Below, piece after piece: positions 26,601 through 34,301 of a stretch of 58,386 bases of DNA (its first letter is position 1; each line of letters begins with the position of its first letter). Where the stretch lies: assembly GCA_017409405.1 (NCBI GenBank), contig JAFQSU010000060.1, positions 1-58,386 on the forward strand, read 5' to 3'. Below the pieces are notes generated by a model. The model saw only the letters and a program-made list of their open reading frames with translations. It did not search any database and was not told the DNA's origin. The stretch comes from Oscillospiraceae bacterium. Lineage in GTDB: Bacteria > Bacillota > Clostridia > Oscillospirales > JAAYXM01. Position numbers and translations under genes: made by a program.

Positions 26601-27037
26601 CTGATATAGAAGCTACACGCATTGAGAAGCTTCAAAAAGAGGCGAGAATGCGTTGTGGAGTTCTCAATATCCGCTTCCAGATTTCCGCAGGGACAACCAG
26701 TGACAGTGAATCCAGTGATATTAGGTTCATTTCAACTGTTGATAAGTTAAAATATAAAGAAACCGGGTTTTACATTACCATAAATGGCATAAAAAAACGC
26801 ATAGCTACACGTAATGTTTACACGGGTTTAGTAGGAAAAAATGGAGAAACTGCAATAAGTTACACTCCGAGTGACATTTTTGAAGAATCGAAGTGGTTTT
26901 CTACATATTCGGTTCGGAATGTCCCACAGAGCGCATTTGACGCACCAATAACAGTTCAGGCGTTTGTTGTTAACATGGACGGAACAGAAACGTTAGGTGT
27001 GGAAAAGATAAGAACAATACGCAATTATATTAAATAA
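23630..27037 (+). CDS. Secreted BspA-type leucine-rich-repeat surface protein
   Basis: A 1135-residue protein with a signal peptide (first about 28 residues, MNGIIRRIISFVLVVIISIG). A helical N-terminal region to about 270 is followed by two Listeria-Bacteroides (InlB B-type) repeats at about 273-343 and 344-415, each with an RxGYxxxGW and FAKW-type ending. About 17 LRR_5 (BspA/TpLRR) repeats of roughly 23 residues run from about 450 to 915, each near IPDSVTSIGxxAFxxC. A final domain (about 950-1135) contains IRFISTVDKLKYKETGFYI and ends near VEKIRTIRNYIK. No sortase motif or transmembrane anchor is seen at the C-terminus. Such proteins bind host or microbial surfaces. ATG 23630 follows GGGGGGA. 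The gene is AT-richer than its neighbours, and a short peptide gene follows 19 nt later. Confidence 0.9.
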   Translation: MNGIIRRIISFVLVVIISIGSIEVISAESTENTDAVFDEREVLEFIGFVFNVNPKDVLERIDLDDNSIYQLLTGQYAPDSQEEKIVKEAFLLMVYDNININISKQSNIESISRASLLEYLEDQISNQAVAEHLLITMAQCAMREIWGFGDDIIKAFEQGWEAIKNMTLISEKTNAYVQNVHAAIMAGTANASKDKELMYKYFMQYVNAYVDMGEYADWYMEQYYLSLSGSVLLLDPILNWRSEDNIETLKRWAKLVADIELSLKVSDEQEKEYYAKFSLNYPFAQDITCYTAQETIDFFQSDMFIPERDGYEFLGWYYDVTGTREWYGDFQEGQQLFAKWKKLPETEFIITFKSNCESVDDFSYTYDTTVGNWIDYTMTRSGYIHAGWFWDSACTQPVTGTITINKDLTFYAKWVRQFSYTVSNDQATITRLEAYAVFEGQKVTDIEIPDSIDGYQVTSIGKKAFCDCDEITSITIPSSVTTIGDSAFLDCTSLAGVHITDLSAWCKVGFSNIYSNPLYIAKKLYVSNVLVEKLVIPDGVTRIGNNVFYGCNSIKTAVIPDGVTHIGVAAFSSCSNLTNIEIPDSVTSIGNSAFAKCERLTELTLPESVISIGDNAFFSCNSLIEIAIPHSVKNISTSTFYYCSNLENVIIPNSVTNIGDYAFSHCISLAEVTIPGSVKSIGSNVFENCDNLTDVIISEGVTDIGKYMFVNCISLKDVIIPDTVKNIGHGAFAGCKKLMSATIGKGVTSIGGDAFRFCDALENVFIPEGVTSIGTYAFYHCDKLKDITIPDSVTSIGEYTFSNCDSFTQVIIPSGLTNIGNYAFAYCNALKNITVDENNAKYVSVDGVLFNKNKTKLIQYPVGNLNASYIVPDGVTSIGTYSFVDSANLESMILPNSLTSIEENTFYKSDSLTDVYFLGTEDEWEALKGNIGRNNSDLLNATIHIQGNNKELIEKTIAEISELNDGSNETAALIHQINEEINAMLDDYMVSDIEATRIEKLQKEARMRCGVLNIRFQISAGTTSDSESSDIRFISTVDKLKYKETGFYITINGIKKRIATRNVYTGLVGKNGETAISYTPSDIFEESKWFSTYSVRNVPQSAFDAPITVQAFVVNMDGTETLGVEKIRTIRNYIK

Positions 27038-27056
27038 AACTAAGGAGGATGCAAAT

Positions 27057-27203
27057 ATGCAGACAAAACGAGAAAATTACGCCGCACCACATTTTGAGGT
27101 GATTGAAATTTACCCAAATGATATCATCACAACTTCCGGGGGTTTAATCGCGGGAGGCAACGGTGACGGCGACAGTAGTGACTACGGCGATTGGGGCGTA
27201 TAG
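27057..27203 (+). CDS. 48-residue leader-like peptide, Gly/Asp-rich tail
   Basis: A short gene with an ideal AAGGAGG site (27042-27048) 8 nt before ATG 27057. The product begins MQTKRENYAAPHFEVIEIYP, continues NDIITTSGG, and ends in a glycine-, aspartate- and serine-rich stretch closing DYGDWGV. It has no cysteine, no signal peptide and no transmembrane helix. The Y-x2-P-x2-EVIEI plus D-I-I-T-T-S pattern resembles a family of short Clostridia proteins that I recall as hypothetical, with a leader-like front and variable tail. It is the second gene of the BspA unit and has its own terminator. It could be a ribosomally made modified peptide, a secreted or surface peptide, or a small regulator; no maturation enzyme lies nearby. 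Confidence 0.75.
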   Translation: MQTKRENYAAPHFEVIEIYPNDIITTSGGLIAGGNGDGDSSDYGDWGV

Positions 27204-27212
27204 GTGAAGGAT

Positions 27213-27251
27213 AAAAACAGTTGTATGTGTTCTATATACATCTGTTTTTTT
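27213..27251 (+). terminator. Terminator of the BspA-peptide unit
   Basis: An outer stem AAAAACAG (27213-27220) with CTGTTTTT (from 27242) encloses a TGTAT/ATACA inner stem with a T-T mismatch, followed by a run of seven T. This is a good intrinsic terminator 10 nt after the peptide stop. Confidence 0.8.
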
Positions 27252-27346
27252 GTGTTTCTTGTATGGCGTATCGTTAACTGAAAACAACTACTTTCATGAA
27301 TCACATATTATGCCGAAATATCAAACACAGCAAAAACAATCTGAAG

Positions 27347-27366
27347 AAAATTCAACTTTTTAAAGA
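27347..27366 (+). repeat. Direct repeat, right copy, flanking the BspA-peptide unit
   Basis: The sequence aaaattcaactttttaaaga matches 23532-23552 except for one T. It lies 7 bp upstream of the rimP promoter, so the two copies bracket the whole BspA-peptide transcription unit. The intergenic stretch 27252-27346 shows no gene. Confidence 0.5.
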
Positions 27367-27372
27367 AAAAAC

Positions 27373-27401
27373 TTGCAATTTGCGGATATATATGGTATAC
27401 T
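27373..27401 (+). promoter_or_regulatory. Promoter of the rimP-nusA-infB operon
   Basis: TTGCAA (27373-27378) and TATACT (27396-27401) are separated by 17 bp. Transcription from about 27408 gives a 70-nt leader with the hairpin at 27426-27457. Confidence 0.82.
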
Positions 27402-27425
27402 CACCATATAGTAGGTAAGTAAGAT

Positions 27426-27457
27426 TTCGAGAGTGGGCGAGCGCGTCCACTCTCGAA
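27426..27457 (+). promoter_or_regulatory. Leader hairpin upstream of rimP
   Basis: Arms 27426-27436 and 27447-27457 are perfect reverse complements over 11 bp and can extend by a G-U and a C-G pair. The hairpin stands alone in the leader, 8 nt before the ribosome binding site, and the run of T at 27473-27479 falls inside the start region. It may be an attenuator-like or protein-bound control element; it could also only stabilise the messenger. Confidence 0.5.
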
Positions 27458-27477
27458 CTACTGTAAGGGGTGTTTTT

Positions 27478-27933
27478 TTGAACAGAATAACAGAAACGGT
27501 TACGGCTCTTGCAATCCCCGTAGCGGAAAAGCTCGGTCTTAAAATCTGGGATGTAGAGTTCGTAAAGGAAGGCGGAGAAAGATATCTCCGTGTGTACATT
27601 GACAAGGCCTCAGGTGTCGGCATAGACGACTGCGAGAGCTTCTCCCGTGCGTTTGACAAGGTTCTCGACGACGCCGACCCGATTGATGAATCCTACATCT
27701 TCGAGGTGTCGAGCGCAGGTCTTGAGCGCAGGCTTTACCGCCCGTCAGATTTTGAGGCGTACGTGGGAAGCCCGATAACTCTCAAAACCTTTTCTCCGAA
27801 AAACGGTAAGAAAGAGTTTTTGGGAAATTTAAAGGCGTATGCCGACGGCGACGTTACGGTTGAAGTCGACGGCGAAGAGCTTTTGTTTACAAAAAAAGAA
27901 GTCGCATCGGTAAGACTTCGTGTTGAGTTTTAA
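27478..27933 (+). CDS. rimP: Ribosome maturation factor RimP
   Basis: RimP helps assemble the 30S subunit. The 151-residue protein begins MNRITETVTALAIPVAEKLGLKIWD, then DVEFVKEGGERYLRVYIDK and GIDDCESFSRAFDKVLDD, the family N-terminal alpha-beta domain, and finishes in the SH3-like domain with FLGNLKAYADGDVTVEVDGE. The start is TTG 27478, with AAGGGG 7 nt before it; upstream in-frame GTG codons would run through the leader hairpin. It is the first gene of the operon that continues to ribF. Confidence 0.93.
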   Translation: MNRITETVTALAIPVAEKLGLKIWDVEFVKEGGERYLRVYIDKASGVGIDDCESFSRAFDKVLDDADPIDESYIFEVSSAGLERRLYRPSDFEAYVGSPITLKTFSPKNGKKEFLGNLKAYADGDVTVEVDGEELLFTKKEVASVRLRVEF

Positions 27934-27970
27934 AAATAACTAATTATACAGAAAAGGGGACGGTTAAAAA

Positions 27971-29026
27971 ATGAACGCAGAGTTTTTTGCTGCAATCGAG
28001 CAGCTCGAAAAAGAAAAGAGAATACCGCAGGACTATATGCTGGAAAAGGTTGCTCAGGCTCTTCTTGCTGCATACAAGCGCGACAATGCAGGCATTATAG
28101 ATAATGTATTTGTCGAGCCTGACCGCGAGAAAAAAGAGTTCCGCATGTATGTCAAAAAGACAGTAGTAGAGGCTGTTGAAAATCCGGCTTGCGAAATCTG
28201 CCTTGACGATGCCAAAAAGGTTTCAAAAAAGGCAGGTATAGGTGATGTCGTAAATATCGAGGTCATAACGCGTGATTTCGGAAGAATTGCGGCACAGACT
28301 GCAAAGCAGGTAATCATCCAGGGCATCCGTGAGGCAGAGCGCGGCGTTGTATTCAGTGAGTTCACCTCAAAGGAGCATGAAATCCTCACCGCTCTCGTCA
28401 CCCGTACCGATCCGAGAAACGGCGGTGCTTCCATCGAGATTTCCGGCGCAAACGAAAAGACAGAGGTTTATCTCTCCGCAAAGGAGCAGATTCCGGGAGA
28501 GGTTCTCCATGAGGGCGAGCATATAAAGATATATGTGGTAGAGGTTAAGCGCAGTGAGCGCGGTCCGCAGATTATCATCTCAAGAACCCATCCGGGTCTT
28601 GTCCGCCGCCTGTTTGAAATTGAGGTTCCCGAAATCCACGACGGCACGGTCGAGGTAAAAAGCATTGCCCGTGAAGCAGGCTCAAGAACAAAAATATCCG
28701 TATACTCGCACGACGAAAACGTTGACCCGATAGGCGCATGTGTAGGACCGAGAGGTAACCGTGTTGCCGCAATCGTCGAAGAAATCCGCGGCGAAAAAAT
28801 CGATATCGTAAAATACTCCGAGGATATGGGTGAGTATGTCGCCGCCGCTCTCGCTCCGGCAAACGTAGTTTCCGTTGAGGCAGACGATGAAGAGCGTGTT
28901 TGCCGTGTAGTTGTTGAGGACGACCAGCTCTCTCTCGCTATCGGCAAGGACGGACAGAACGCACGTCTTGCGGCAAAGCTTACGGGATATAAGATAGACA
29001 TAAAGCCCGCAAGCGGCAACATTTAA
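27971..29026 (+). CDS. nusA: Transcription termination/antitermination factor NusA
   Basis: The 351-residue protein is of normal Firmicutes length, with the N-terminal RNA-polymerase-binding domain (about 1-125, opening MNAEFFAAIEQLEKEKRIPQ), an S1 domain (about 130-200), and KH1-KH2 with ACVGPRGNRVAAIVEEIRGEKIDIV and LAIGKDGQNARLAAKLTGYKIDIK. There is no acidic repeat extension of the E. coli type. It follows rimP by 37 nt, with AAAGGGGA upstream of ATG 27971. Confidence 0.95.
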   Translation: MNAEFFAAIEQLEKEKRIPQDYMLEKVAQALLAAYKRDNAGIIDNVFVEPDREKKEFRMYVKKTVVEAVENPACEICLDDAKKVSKKAGIGDVVNIEVITRDFGRIAAQTAKQVIIQGIREAERGVVFSEFTSKEHEILTALVTRTDPRNGGASIEISGANEKTEVYLSAKEQIPGEVLHEGEHIKIYVVEVKRSERGPQIIISRTHPGLVRRLFEIEVPEIHDGTVEVKSIAREAGSRTKISVYSHDENVDPIGACVGPRGNRVAAIVEEIRGEKIDIVKYSEDMGEYVAAALAPANVVSVEADDEERVCRVVVEDDQLSLAIGKDGQNARLAAKLTGYKIDIKPASGNI

Positions 29027-29039
29027 ACAAAGGGACGGT

Positions 29040-29330
29040 GTGCAGGCGTTGATTAAAGAGAAAAAAGTACCGATGCGCCAATGCGTCGGATGCCGTGAAA
29101 TGCACCAAAAGCGTGAGCTTATCCGTGTCGTAAAGTCCAAAGAGGGCGAAATCTCTCTTGATTTCAACGGTCGCTTGCCGGGTCGCGGCGCATATATTTG
29201 CAAAGATGCAGAATGTCTTGCACGCGCAATCAAATCAAAGGCGTTGGAACGTGCTTTTTCGTGCGCAATCTCTCCTGATGTTTACGCGCGTCTGCAAAGC
29301 TCACTTTCGGAGGACAAGAATGAAGAGTAA
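29040..29330 (+). CDS. ylxR: YlxR (DUF448) RNA-binding protein
   Basis: The 96-residue protein has the DUF448 signature MRQCVGCREMHQKRELIRVV followed by GRLPGRGAYIC, known as YlxR. In Bacillus and Clostridium it interacts with RNA or RnpA and modulates RNase P. Start GTG 29040 follows AAAGGG at a short spacing. It overlaps ylxQ by 11 nt. Confidence 0.92.
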   Translation: MQALIKEKKVPMRQCVGCREMHQKRELIRVVKSKEGEISLDFNGRLPGRGAYICKDAECLARAIKSKALERAFSCAISPDVYARLQSSLSEDKNEE

Positions 29331-29715
29331 CTATCTTGGTCTTCTGGGGCTTGCAAAGCGTGCAGGATTGCTGGAGGCAGGTGATGAAGCCGTGAGGGCT
29401 ACTCTCTCGGCGAAAAAAGCGAGAGTTGTTCTCGTTGCGTCAGATGCATCGGAAAGAACCCGAAGCACATTTGAATTCATTGCCGAACGTGTAAACGTGC
29501 CGATAATCCCCGTCGAAGAGACAAGGGAAGAGCTTGGCAACTCACTCGGCCGCAGACCTTGCGCAACGGTGTGCGTTTGTGATGTCGGGCTTGCGGCATC
29601 AATAGTCAAAAAGCTTTCCGAACATAACGAAGAGGCAAGGCTTGCTCTGCCGGCAATTTCTGCCCGTGCAGATAAAATTGCGGCGAGACGGAGCCGTGCA
29701 AAACGCAAAAGATAA
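29320..29715 (+). CDS. ylxQ: YlxQ, L7Ae/L30e-family protein
   Basis: The 131-residue protein begins MKSNYLGLLGLAKRAGLLEAGDEAV, the typical opening of the L7Ae-like YlxQ family, with VVLVASDASERTRSTFEF and later LGRRPCATVCVCDVGLAASI. L7Ae-like proteins bind kink-turn RNA, and YlxQ is tied to ribosome biogenesis by its fixed place between ylxR and infB. A perfect GGAGG lies 6 nt before ATG 29320. The C-terminus is basic (RADKIAARRSRAKRKR). Confidence 0.9.
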   Translation: MKSNYLGLLGLAKRAGLLEAGDEAVRATLSAKKARVVLVASDASERTRSTFEFIAERVNVPIIPVEETREELGNSLGRRPCATVCVCDVGLAASIVKKLSEHNEEARLALPAISARADKIAARRSRAKRKR

Positions 29716-29754
29716 ATCTGTCATAAACGAAAATAAAACGGAGGTGGATGCTGT

Positions 29755-32082
29755 ATGAGCAGCGTACAGAAATACAGAGTTCGCGATGTGGCGAAGGATT
29801 TTGAAGTCACCGCGAAGGTAATCACCGAAATATTGACCAAATATGCGACGGCACCGAAGTCGAACATGCAGTCGCTTACCGATGAAGAACTCAATTTGAT
29901 ATTTGACGTTCTCACACTGCAGAATCAGGTTGAAAGCTTCGAAAGCCTCATGTCTGAGGTTTATGAAGAGAAAAAGCCGGCTGAAAAGACCGCTGAAAAG
30001 CCTGAGAAGAAGGCGGCTGAAAAGACCGAGAAAAAGGAAGACGTCAAGGCTTCGGAGGAAAAGGTCGAGGAAAAGAAGAAAGAGGAGAAAGCTCCTGCGA
30101 AAAAGGGTGTTCAGACGCACGTCATCGACACACGAGGCGGCTCTGTTGACCTTTCCAAATACGACGACAGAGTTGACAATCTTGTTCCGGACAGCGTAAG
30201 GGATATCGGCGTTCAGAAGCAGAAGATTAAAAAATCCCCCGACCGCCGTCAGCAGAGCTACGGCAACAAGCGCCGCCAGGAAGAACAGGACAAGATGAAA
30301 AAGCTCGAGGCTCAGGTTCAGAAGAAGCCTCAGATAACCGTTCAGATTCCTGAAGAAATTTCCGTCGGCGAGCTTGCCTCACGTATGAAGAGAACCGGTG
30401 CCGACGTTGTAAAGCAGCTCATAAAGCTCGGCGTTATGGCATCGCTTTCCGATGTTATCGACTACGACACTGCAGCGATTGTTGCGCTTGAAATGGGTGC
30501 AAAGGTCGAAAAAGAGATTATTGTCACCATTGAAGATAAACTCATTGACGAAAGCGAGGACAAGGCGGAGGACCTCAAGGGCCGCGATCCGGTTGTTGTT
30601 GTCATGGGTCACGTTGACCACGGTAAGACCTCTCTCCTTGACGCAGTAAGAAAGACAAATGTAGCCTCGGGTGAGGCCGGCGGTATTACACAGCACATCG
30701 GTGCATACCGTGTTGAAATCAACGGAAGAAAGATTACCTTCCTCGACACCCCCGGTCACGAGGCGTTCACATCCATGCGTGCACGCGGTGCACAGGTAAC
30801 GGACGTTGTTATTCTTGTTGTCGCGGCAGATGACGGTATCATGCCGCAGACGATAGAAGCTATAAACCACGCAAAGGCGGCGGACGTTCCGATTGTTGTT
30901 GCTGTCAATAAAATGGACGTTGAGGGTGCAAACCCTGACAGAATCAAGCAGCAGCTCACCGAATACGAGCTCGTTCCGGAAGAATGGGGCGGAAGTACGA
31001 TAGTATGTCCGATTTCCGCAAAGCGCGGTGACGGTATTGACGAGCTTCTCGAAATGGTCATTCTTACAGCTGATATGCTTGAACTCAAAGCAAACCCCGA
31101 CAGAGCCGCAAAGGGCACCGTTGTAGAAGCAAAACTCGACCGCGGTCGCGGTCCTGTCGCAACACTTCTCGTCTCAAACGGAACGCTCAACGCAGGCGAC
31201 GTCATCATTGCAGGTACGAGTGTTGGCCGCATCCGTGCAATGACGGACGATAAGGGCAGAAAGATAAAGACAGCAGGTCCCAGTGTTCCGGTTGAAATCA
31301 TAGGTCTTTCCGAGGTTCCGAATGCAGGCGACATCTTCTATGCAGTAGATGATGAGCGTATGGCACGTGAGCTTGTCGAACAGCGCAAGCAGACAGAAAA
31401 GGATGAGCTCAATAAGTCTCAGGCAAAGAAGGTTTCTCTTGAAGACCTCTTTGACCAGATTCAGCAGGGTGAAATCAAAGAGCTTCCGATTATAGTCAAG
31501 GCTGACGTTAAGGGTTCTGCCGAGGCTGTCAAGGCTTCTCTTGAAAAGCTCACAAATGAAGAAGTTCGTGTGCGTGTCATCCATGCAGGTGTCGGTGCTA
31601 TAAATGAGTCTGACATTCTCCTCGCATCGGCTTCAAATGCTATTGTTGTCGGCTTCAATGTCCGTCCGGATGCAGGCGCACGCGACAGTGCCGCGGCATC
31701 GGGTACAGACATCAGAACTTATCGCATAATCTATGACTGCATTGAAGAAATGGAAGCTGCGATGAAGGGTCTTCTCGCTCCGAAGTTCCGTGAAGAGGTT
31801 CTCGGTCATGCGGAAATCCGCCAGACCTTCAAGGTTTCCAAAATCGGAACAATCGCAGGCTGTCACGTCACAGACGGAAAGCTTACAAGAAACGCAAAGG
31901 TTCGTGTTGTCCGCGACGGCATAGTTGTATATGACGGCGAGCTTGCATCACTCAAGCGCTTCAAGGACGATGCGAAAGAGGTCAGCTCAGGCTATGAGTG
32001 CGGACTCAGCATAGAAAATTTCAACGACATCAAGGAAGGCGACGTCGTTGAGGCATATGAAATGGTAGAGGTTAAGAACTGA
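29755..32082 (+). CDS. infB: Translation initiation factor IF-2
   Basis: The 775-residue GTPase loads initiator tRNA on the 30S subunit. An N-terminal IF2N domain is followed by a Lys/Glu-rich low-complexity linker (about 75-120), a second IF2N, and the G domain from about residue 278 with [21 protein letters not shown] and SAK motifs. Domains II-IV follow, with [17 protein letters not shown] near 583. GGAGGTGG stands upstream of ATG 29755. It ends one base before the rbfA-nrnA gene begins. Confidence 0.96.
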   Translation: MSSVQKYRVRDVAKDFEVTAKVITEILTKYATAPKSNMQSLTDEELNLIFDVLTLQNQVESFESLMSEVYEEKKPAEKTAEKPEKKAAEKTEKKEDVKASEEKVEEKKKEEKAPAKKGVQTHVIDTRGGSVDLSKYDDRVDNLVPDSVRDIGVQKQKIKKSPDRRQQSYGNKRRQEEQDKMKKLEAQVQKKPQITVQIPEEISVGELASRMKRTGADVVKQLIKLGVMASLSDVIDYDTAAIVALEMGAKVEKEIIVTIEDKLIDESEDKAEDLKGRDPVVVVMGHVDHGKTSLLDAVRKTNVASGEAGGITQHIGAYRVEINGRKITFLDTPGHEAFTSMRARGAQVTDVVILVVAADDGIMPQTIEAINHAKAADVPIVVAVNKMDVEGANPDRIKQQLTEYELVPEEWGGSTIVCPISAKRGDGIDELLEMVILTADMLELKANPDRAAKGTVVEAKLDRGRGPVATLLVSNGTLNAGDVIIAGTSVGRIRAMTDDKGRKIKTAGPSVPVEIIGLSEVPNAGDIFYAVDDERMARELVEQRKQTEKDELNKSQAKKVSLEDLFDQIQQGEIKELPIIVKADVKGSAEAVKASLEKLTNEEVRVRVIHAGVGAINESDILLASASNAIVVGFNVRPDAGARDSAAASGTDIRTYRIIYDCIEEMEAAMKGLLAPKFREEVLGHAEIRQTFKVSKIGTIAGCHVTDGKLTRNAKVRVVRDGIVVYDGELASLKRFKDDAKEVSSGYECGLSIENFNDIKEGDVVEAYEMVEVKN

Positions 32083-32083
32083 T

Positions 32084-33388
32084 ATGGGAAGTGTACGCAT
32101 AGGTCGTGTGAACGACGAACTGATGAGAACTCTCTCTGAACTCATAAGAACTGTCCGTGACCCACGTGTTAGCGGTCTTGTGAGCATTGTCAGAGTAGAA
32201 ACCGCACCCGACCTTGGAAGTGCGCGTGTTTTTGTCAGTGTTCTCGGTGATGAACAGAAGAGCCGCGACTGCATAAAAGGTCTTGTTTCGGCATCGGGAT
32301 ATCTTCGCCGTGAAGCCGCAAGAAAGCTTCGTTTGCGCTATACTCCCGAGCTTACGTTCATTGCGGATGAGTCGATAGTTACCGGCACTCATATTATGGA
32401 GCTTATTGAAAACGTATCACGGGATGATAATAAGAAACGCGTTCTTGATGTTGCAGGCACTGCCGAGTTTTTAAAAACACGTGACGACATACTCATCCTA
32501 ACTCACAAGAGTCCCGACGGCGATGCCGCAGGAAGTGCGGCGGCTCTCGCTATTGCACTCTCGTCACTCGGTAAGCGTGCATACGTGTTTGCAAATCCCG
32601 AGTTCAACAAAAAGCTTCTGAAGTATGTTAAGCCTTACCTTGCACCCGAGGACTTTGCGCCTTCGTGCGTTGTTGCGGTTGACTGCGCAGATGCAAAGCT
32701 TCTCTCAAAGGGTTGCGAAGACTATGCCGAATCGGTCGATTTGTGTATTGACCACCATGTAACACACAAGCCGTTTTCAAGACGTGAATGCTGTGATGCA
32801 ACAGCTGCGGCATGCGGAGAAATTATTTTCGATATTGCGAAGGCTCTCGGAGTACGCATTACAAAAAAGCTTGCAAATGCTCTGTATGTTGCAGTTTCAA
32901 CGGATACGGGAAGGTTTCTGCATGCAAACACCACGCCCGAAACGCACAAAAAGGCGGCAGAGCTTATTGCGTGCGGTGCGGACTTTGAAAAGATTAACCG
33001 TGAGTTCTTTATAGAAAAAACACGGGCAAGGCTTGCACTTGAAGCGGATATTTTCAGTAATATGAATATCTGCTTTGGCGGTCATGTCTGCATCATAAAG
33101 CTTTATAATTCGACAATAGAAAAGAATAAAGCGACGGATGAGGATCTCGACGGTATATCCGCCCTTTCGCGAACTGCAAAGGGTGTATCTCTCGGCGTAT
33201 ATATAAGGGAAAAGGACGGCATGGCAAAGCTTTCGCTTCGCTCTGATGAAAAGGTCAATTGTGCAGAGGTTTGCGCTCATTTCGGCGGCGGCGGTCATGA
33301 GCGTGCCGCAGGCTGCACGATAAATGCCACACTCGATGATGCCGAAAAAATAATTATTTCATATATAACAGAGCTCGGACTGTTTTAG
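32084..33388 (+). CDS. Fused ribosome-binding factor RbfA and NrnA-type DHH phosphoesterase
   Basis: A single 434-residue reading frame. Residues 1 to about 115 are RbfA, a KH-like 30S maturation factor (IGRVNDELMRTLSELIR, RDPRVSGLVSI, VFVSVLGD, SASGYLRRE, RYTPELTFIADESI). After a short linker, residues from about 118 are a complete NrnA-like DHH/DHHA1 protein: HKSPDGDAAGS with Asp145/Asp147, VDCAD, IDHHVTH, STDTG, and the DHHA1 end HFGGGGHERAAG. NrnA degrades nano-RNA and 3'-phosphoadenosine phosphate. In most Clostridia these are two adjacent genes; here no stop codon or start site separates them. The ATG has no strong site of its own and follows the infB stop by 1 nt. Confidence 0.92.
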   Translation: MGSVRIGRVNDELMRTLSELIRTVRDPRVSGLVSIVRVETAPDLGSARVFVSVLGDEQKSRDCIKGLVSASGYLRREAARKLRLRYTPELTFIADESIVTGTHIMELIENVSRDDNKKRVLDVAGTAEFLKTRDDILILTHKSPDGDAAGSAAALAIALSSLGKRAYVFANPEFNKKLLKYVKPYLAPEDFAPSCVVAVDCADAKLLSKGCEDYAESVDLCIDHHVTHKPFSRRECCDATAAACGEIIFDIAKALGVRITKKLANALYVAVSTDTGRFLHANTTPETHKKAAELIACGADFEKINREFFIEKTRARLALEADIFSNMNICFGGHVCIIKLYNSTIEKNKATDEDLDGISALSRTAKGVSLGVYIREKDGMAKLSLRSDEKVNCAEVCAHFGGGGHERAAGCTINATLDDAEKIIISYITELGLF

Positions 33389-33391
33389 ATT

Positions 33392-33430
33392 TTTGCGGAA
33401 CACCTTTGTGTTCCGCAAAGTCTGCTTTTT
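33392..33430 (+). terminator. 12-bp hairpin within the infB operon
   Basis: Arms 33392-33403 and 33408-33419 are perfect reverse complements with a 4-nt loop, followed after 6 nt by TTTTT. This resembles an intrinsic terminator between rbfA-nrnA and truB, though the T-tract is displaced, so it probably attenuates or processes the transcript rather than stopping it fully. No separate truB promoter is visible. Confidence 0.55.
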
Positions 33431-33444
33431 GAGAAAGGTATAAA

Positions 33445-34299
33445 ATGAACGGAATTGTAATTGTTGATAAACCAAAAGGGATGACATCTCATGATGTCGT
33501 TTCGAGAATGAGAAGAATATTCGGGACGCGCCGCGTCGGACATTCGGGGACGCTTGACCCCATGGCGACGGGGGTTTTACCCGTGTTTGTCGGACGTGCG
33601 ACCCGTGCATGCGAGTTTGCGCTGTGTGACGAAAAGGCGTATACGGCAGCTTTTCGCCTTGGTATAGTTACGGACACTCAGGATATAACGGGAGAGGTTG
33701 TCAAGACGTGTGAGGTAAATGTCGGCTGTGACGATGTATTTAAAGCGTGTGAATCCTTCTGCGGAAAAATCATGCAGACACCGCCCATGTTTTCTGCAAT
33801 AAAAATTGACGGTGTTCCCTTGTACAAGCTTGCGAGAGAGGGAAAAAGCGTTGAGCGCAAATCGCGTGAGATAACGGTTTCCTCGATAACTACGCGCCAT
33901 ATTAAGGACGACGAGTATGAAATCGACGTAGCCTGTTCAAAGGGTACATACATAAGAACCCTCGTTTATGATATAGGTGAAAAGCTTGGCTGCGGTGCGT
34001 CCATGACGGCACTGAGGAGAACTAAGTCCGGCATTTTCACGATAGATCGCGCCCGTACGATAGAAGAAATTCAGGACTCCCCCGAGCTTGTTCCGCTTGA
34101 TTTTATGTTTTCCGAATATGATGCGGTTACAATAAATGCCGCAGGCGAAAAAAAGTGTCGCAACGGAGCACCTGTGCCGTACAATGCCGAAGAGAACAGG
34201 CTCTACCGTGTGTATGGCGAAAACGGAGAGTTCCTTATGCTTGCGAAGGGTGCCGGAGACGGCTCACTGATAACGGTTAAAAGCTTTTTTGAGGTGTGA
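33445..34299 (+). CDS. truB: tRNA pseudouridine-55 synthase TruB
   Basis: TruB converts U55 of the tRNA T-loop to pseudouridine. The 284-residue protein has MNGIVIVDKPKGMTSHDVV at the start, the catalytic block VGHSGTLDPMATGVLPVFVG with the nucleophilic Asp near residue 38, MFSAIKIDGVPLYKLAREGK near 115, and CSKGTYIRTLVYDIGEKLG near 155. ATG 33445 follows AAAGG. The stop codon sits against the start of ribF, so both are translated together. Confidence 0.95.
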   Translation: MNGIVIVDKPKGMTSHDVVSRMRRIFGTRRVGHSGTLDPMATGVLPVFVGRATRACEFALCDEKAYTAAFRLGIVTDTQDITGEVVKTCEVNVGCDDVFKACESFCGKIMQTPPMFSAIKIDGVPLYKLAREGKSVERKSREITVSSITTRHIKDDEYEIDVACSKGTYIRTLVYDIGEKLGCGASMTALRRTKSGIFTIDRARTIEEIQDSPELVPLDFMFSEYDAVTINAAGEKKCRNGAPVPYNAEENRLYRVYGENGEFLMLAKGAGDGSLITVKSFFEV

Positions 34300-34301
34300 T
34301 T

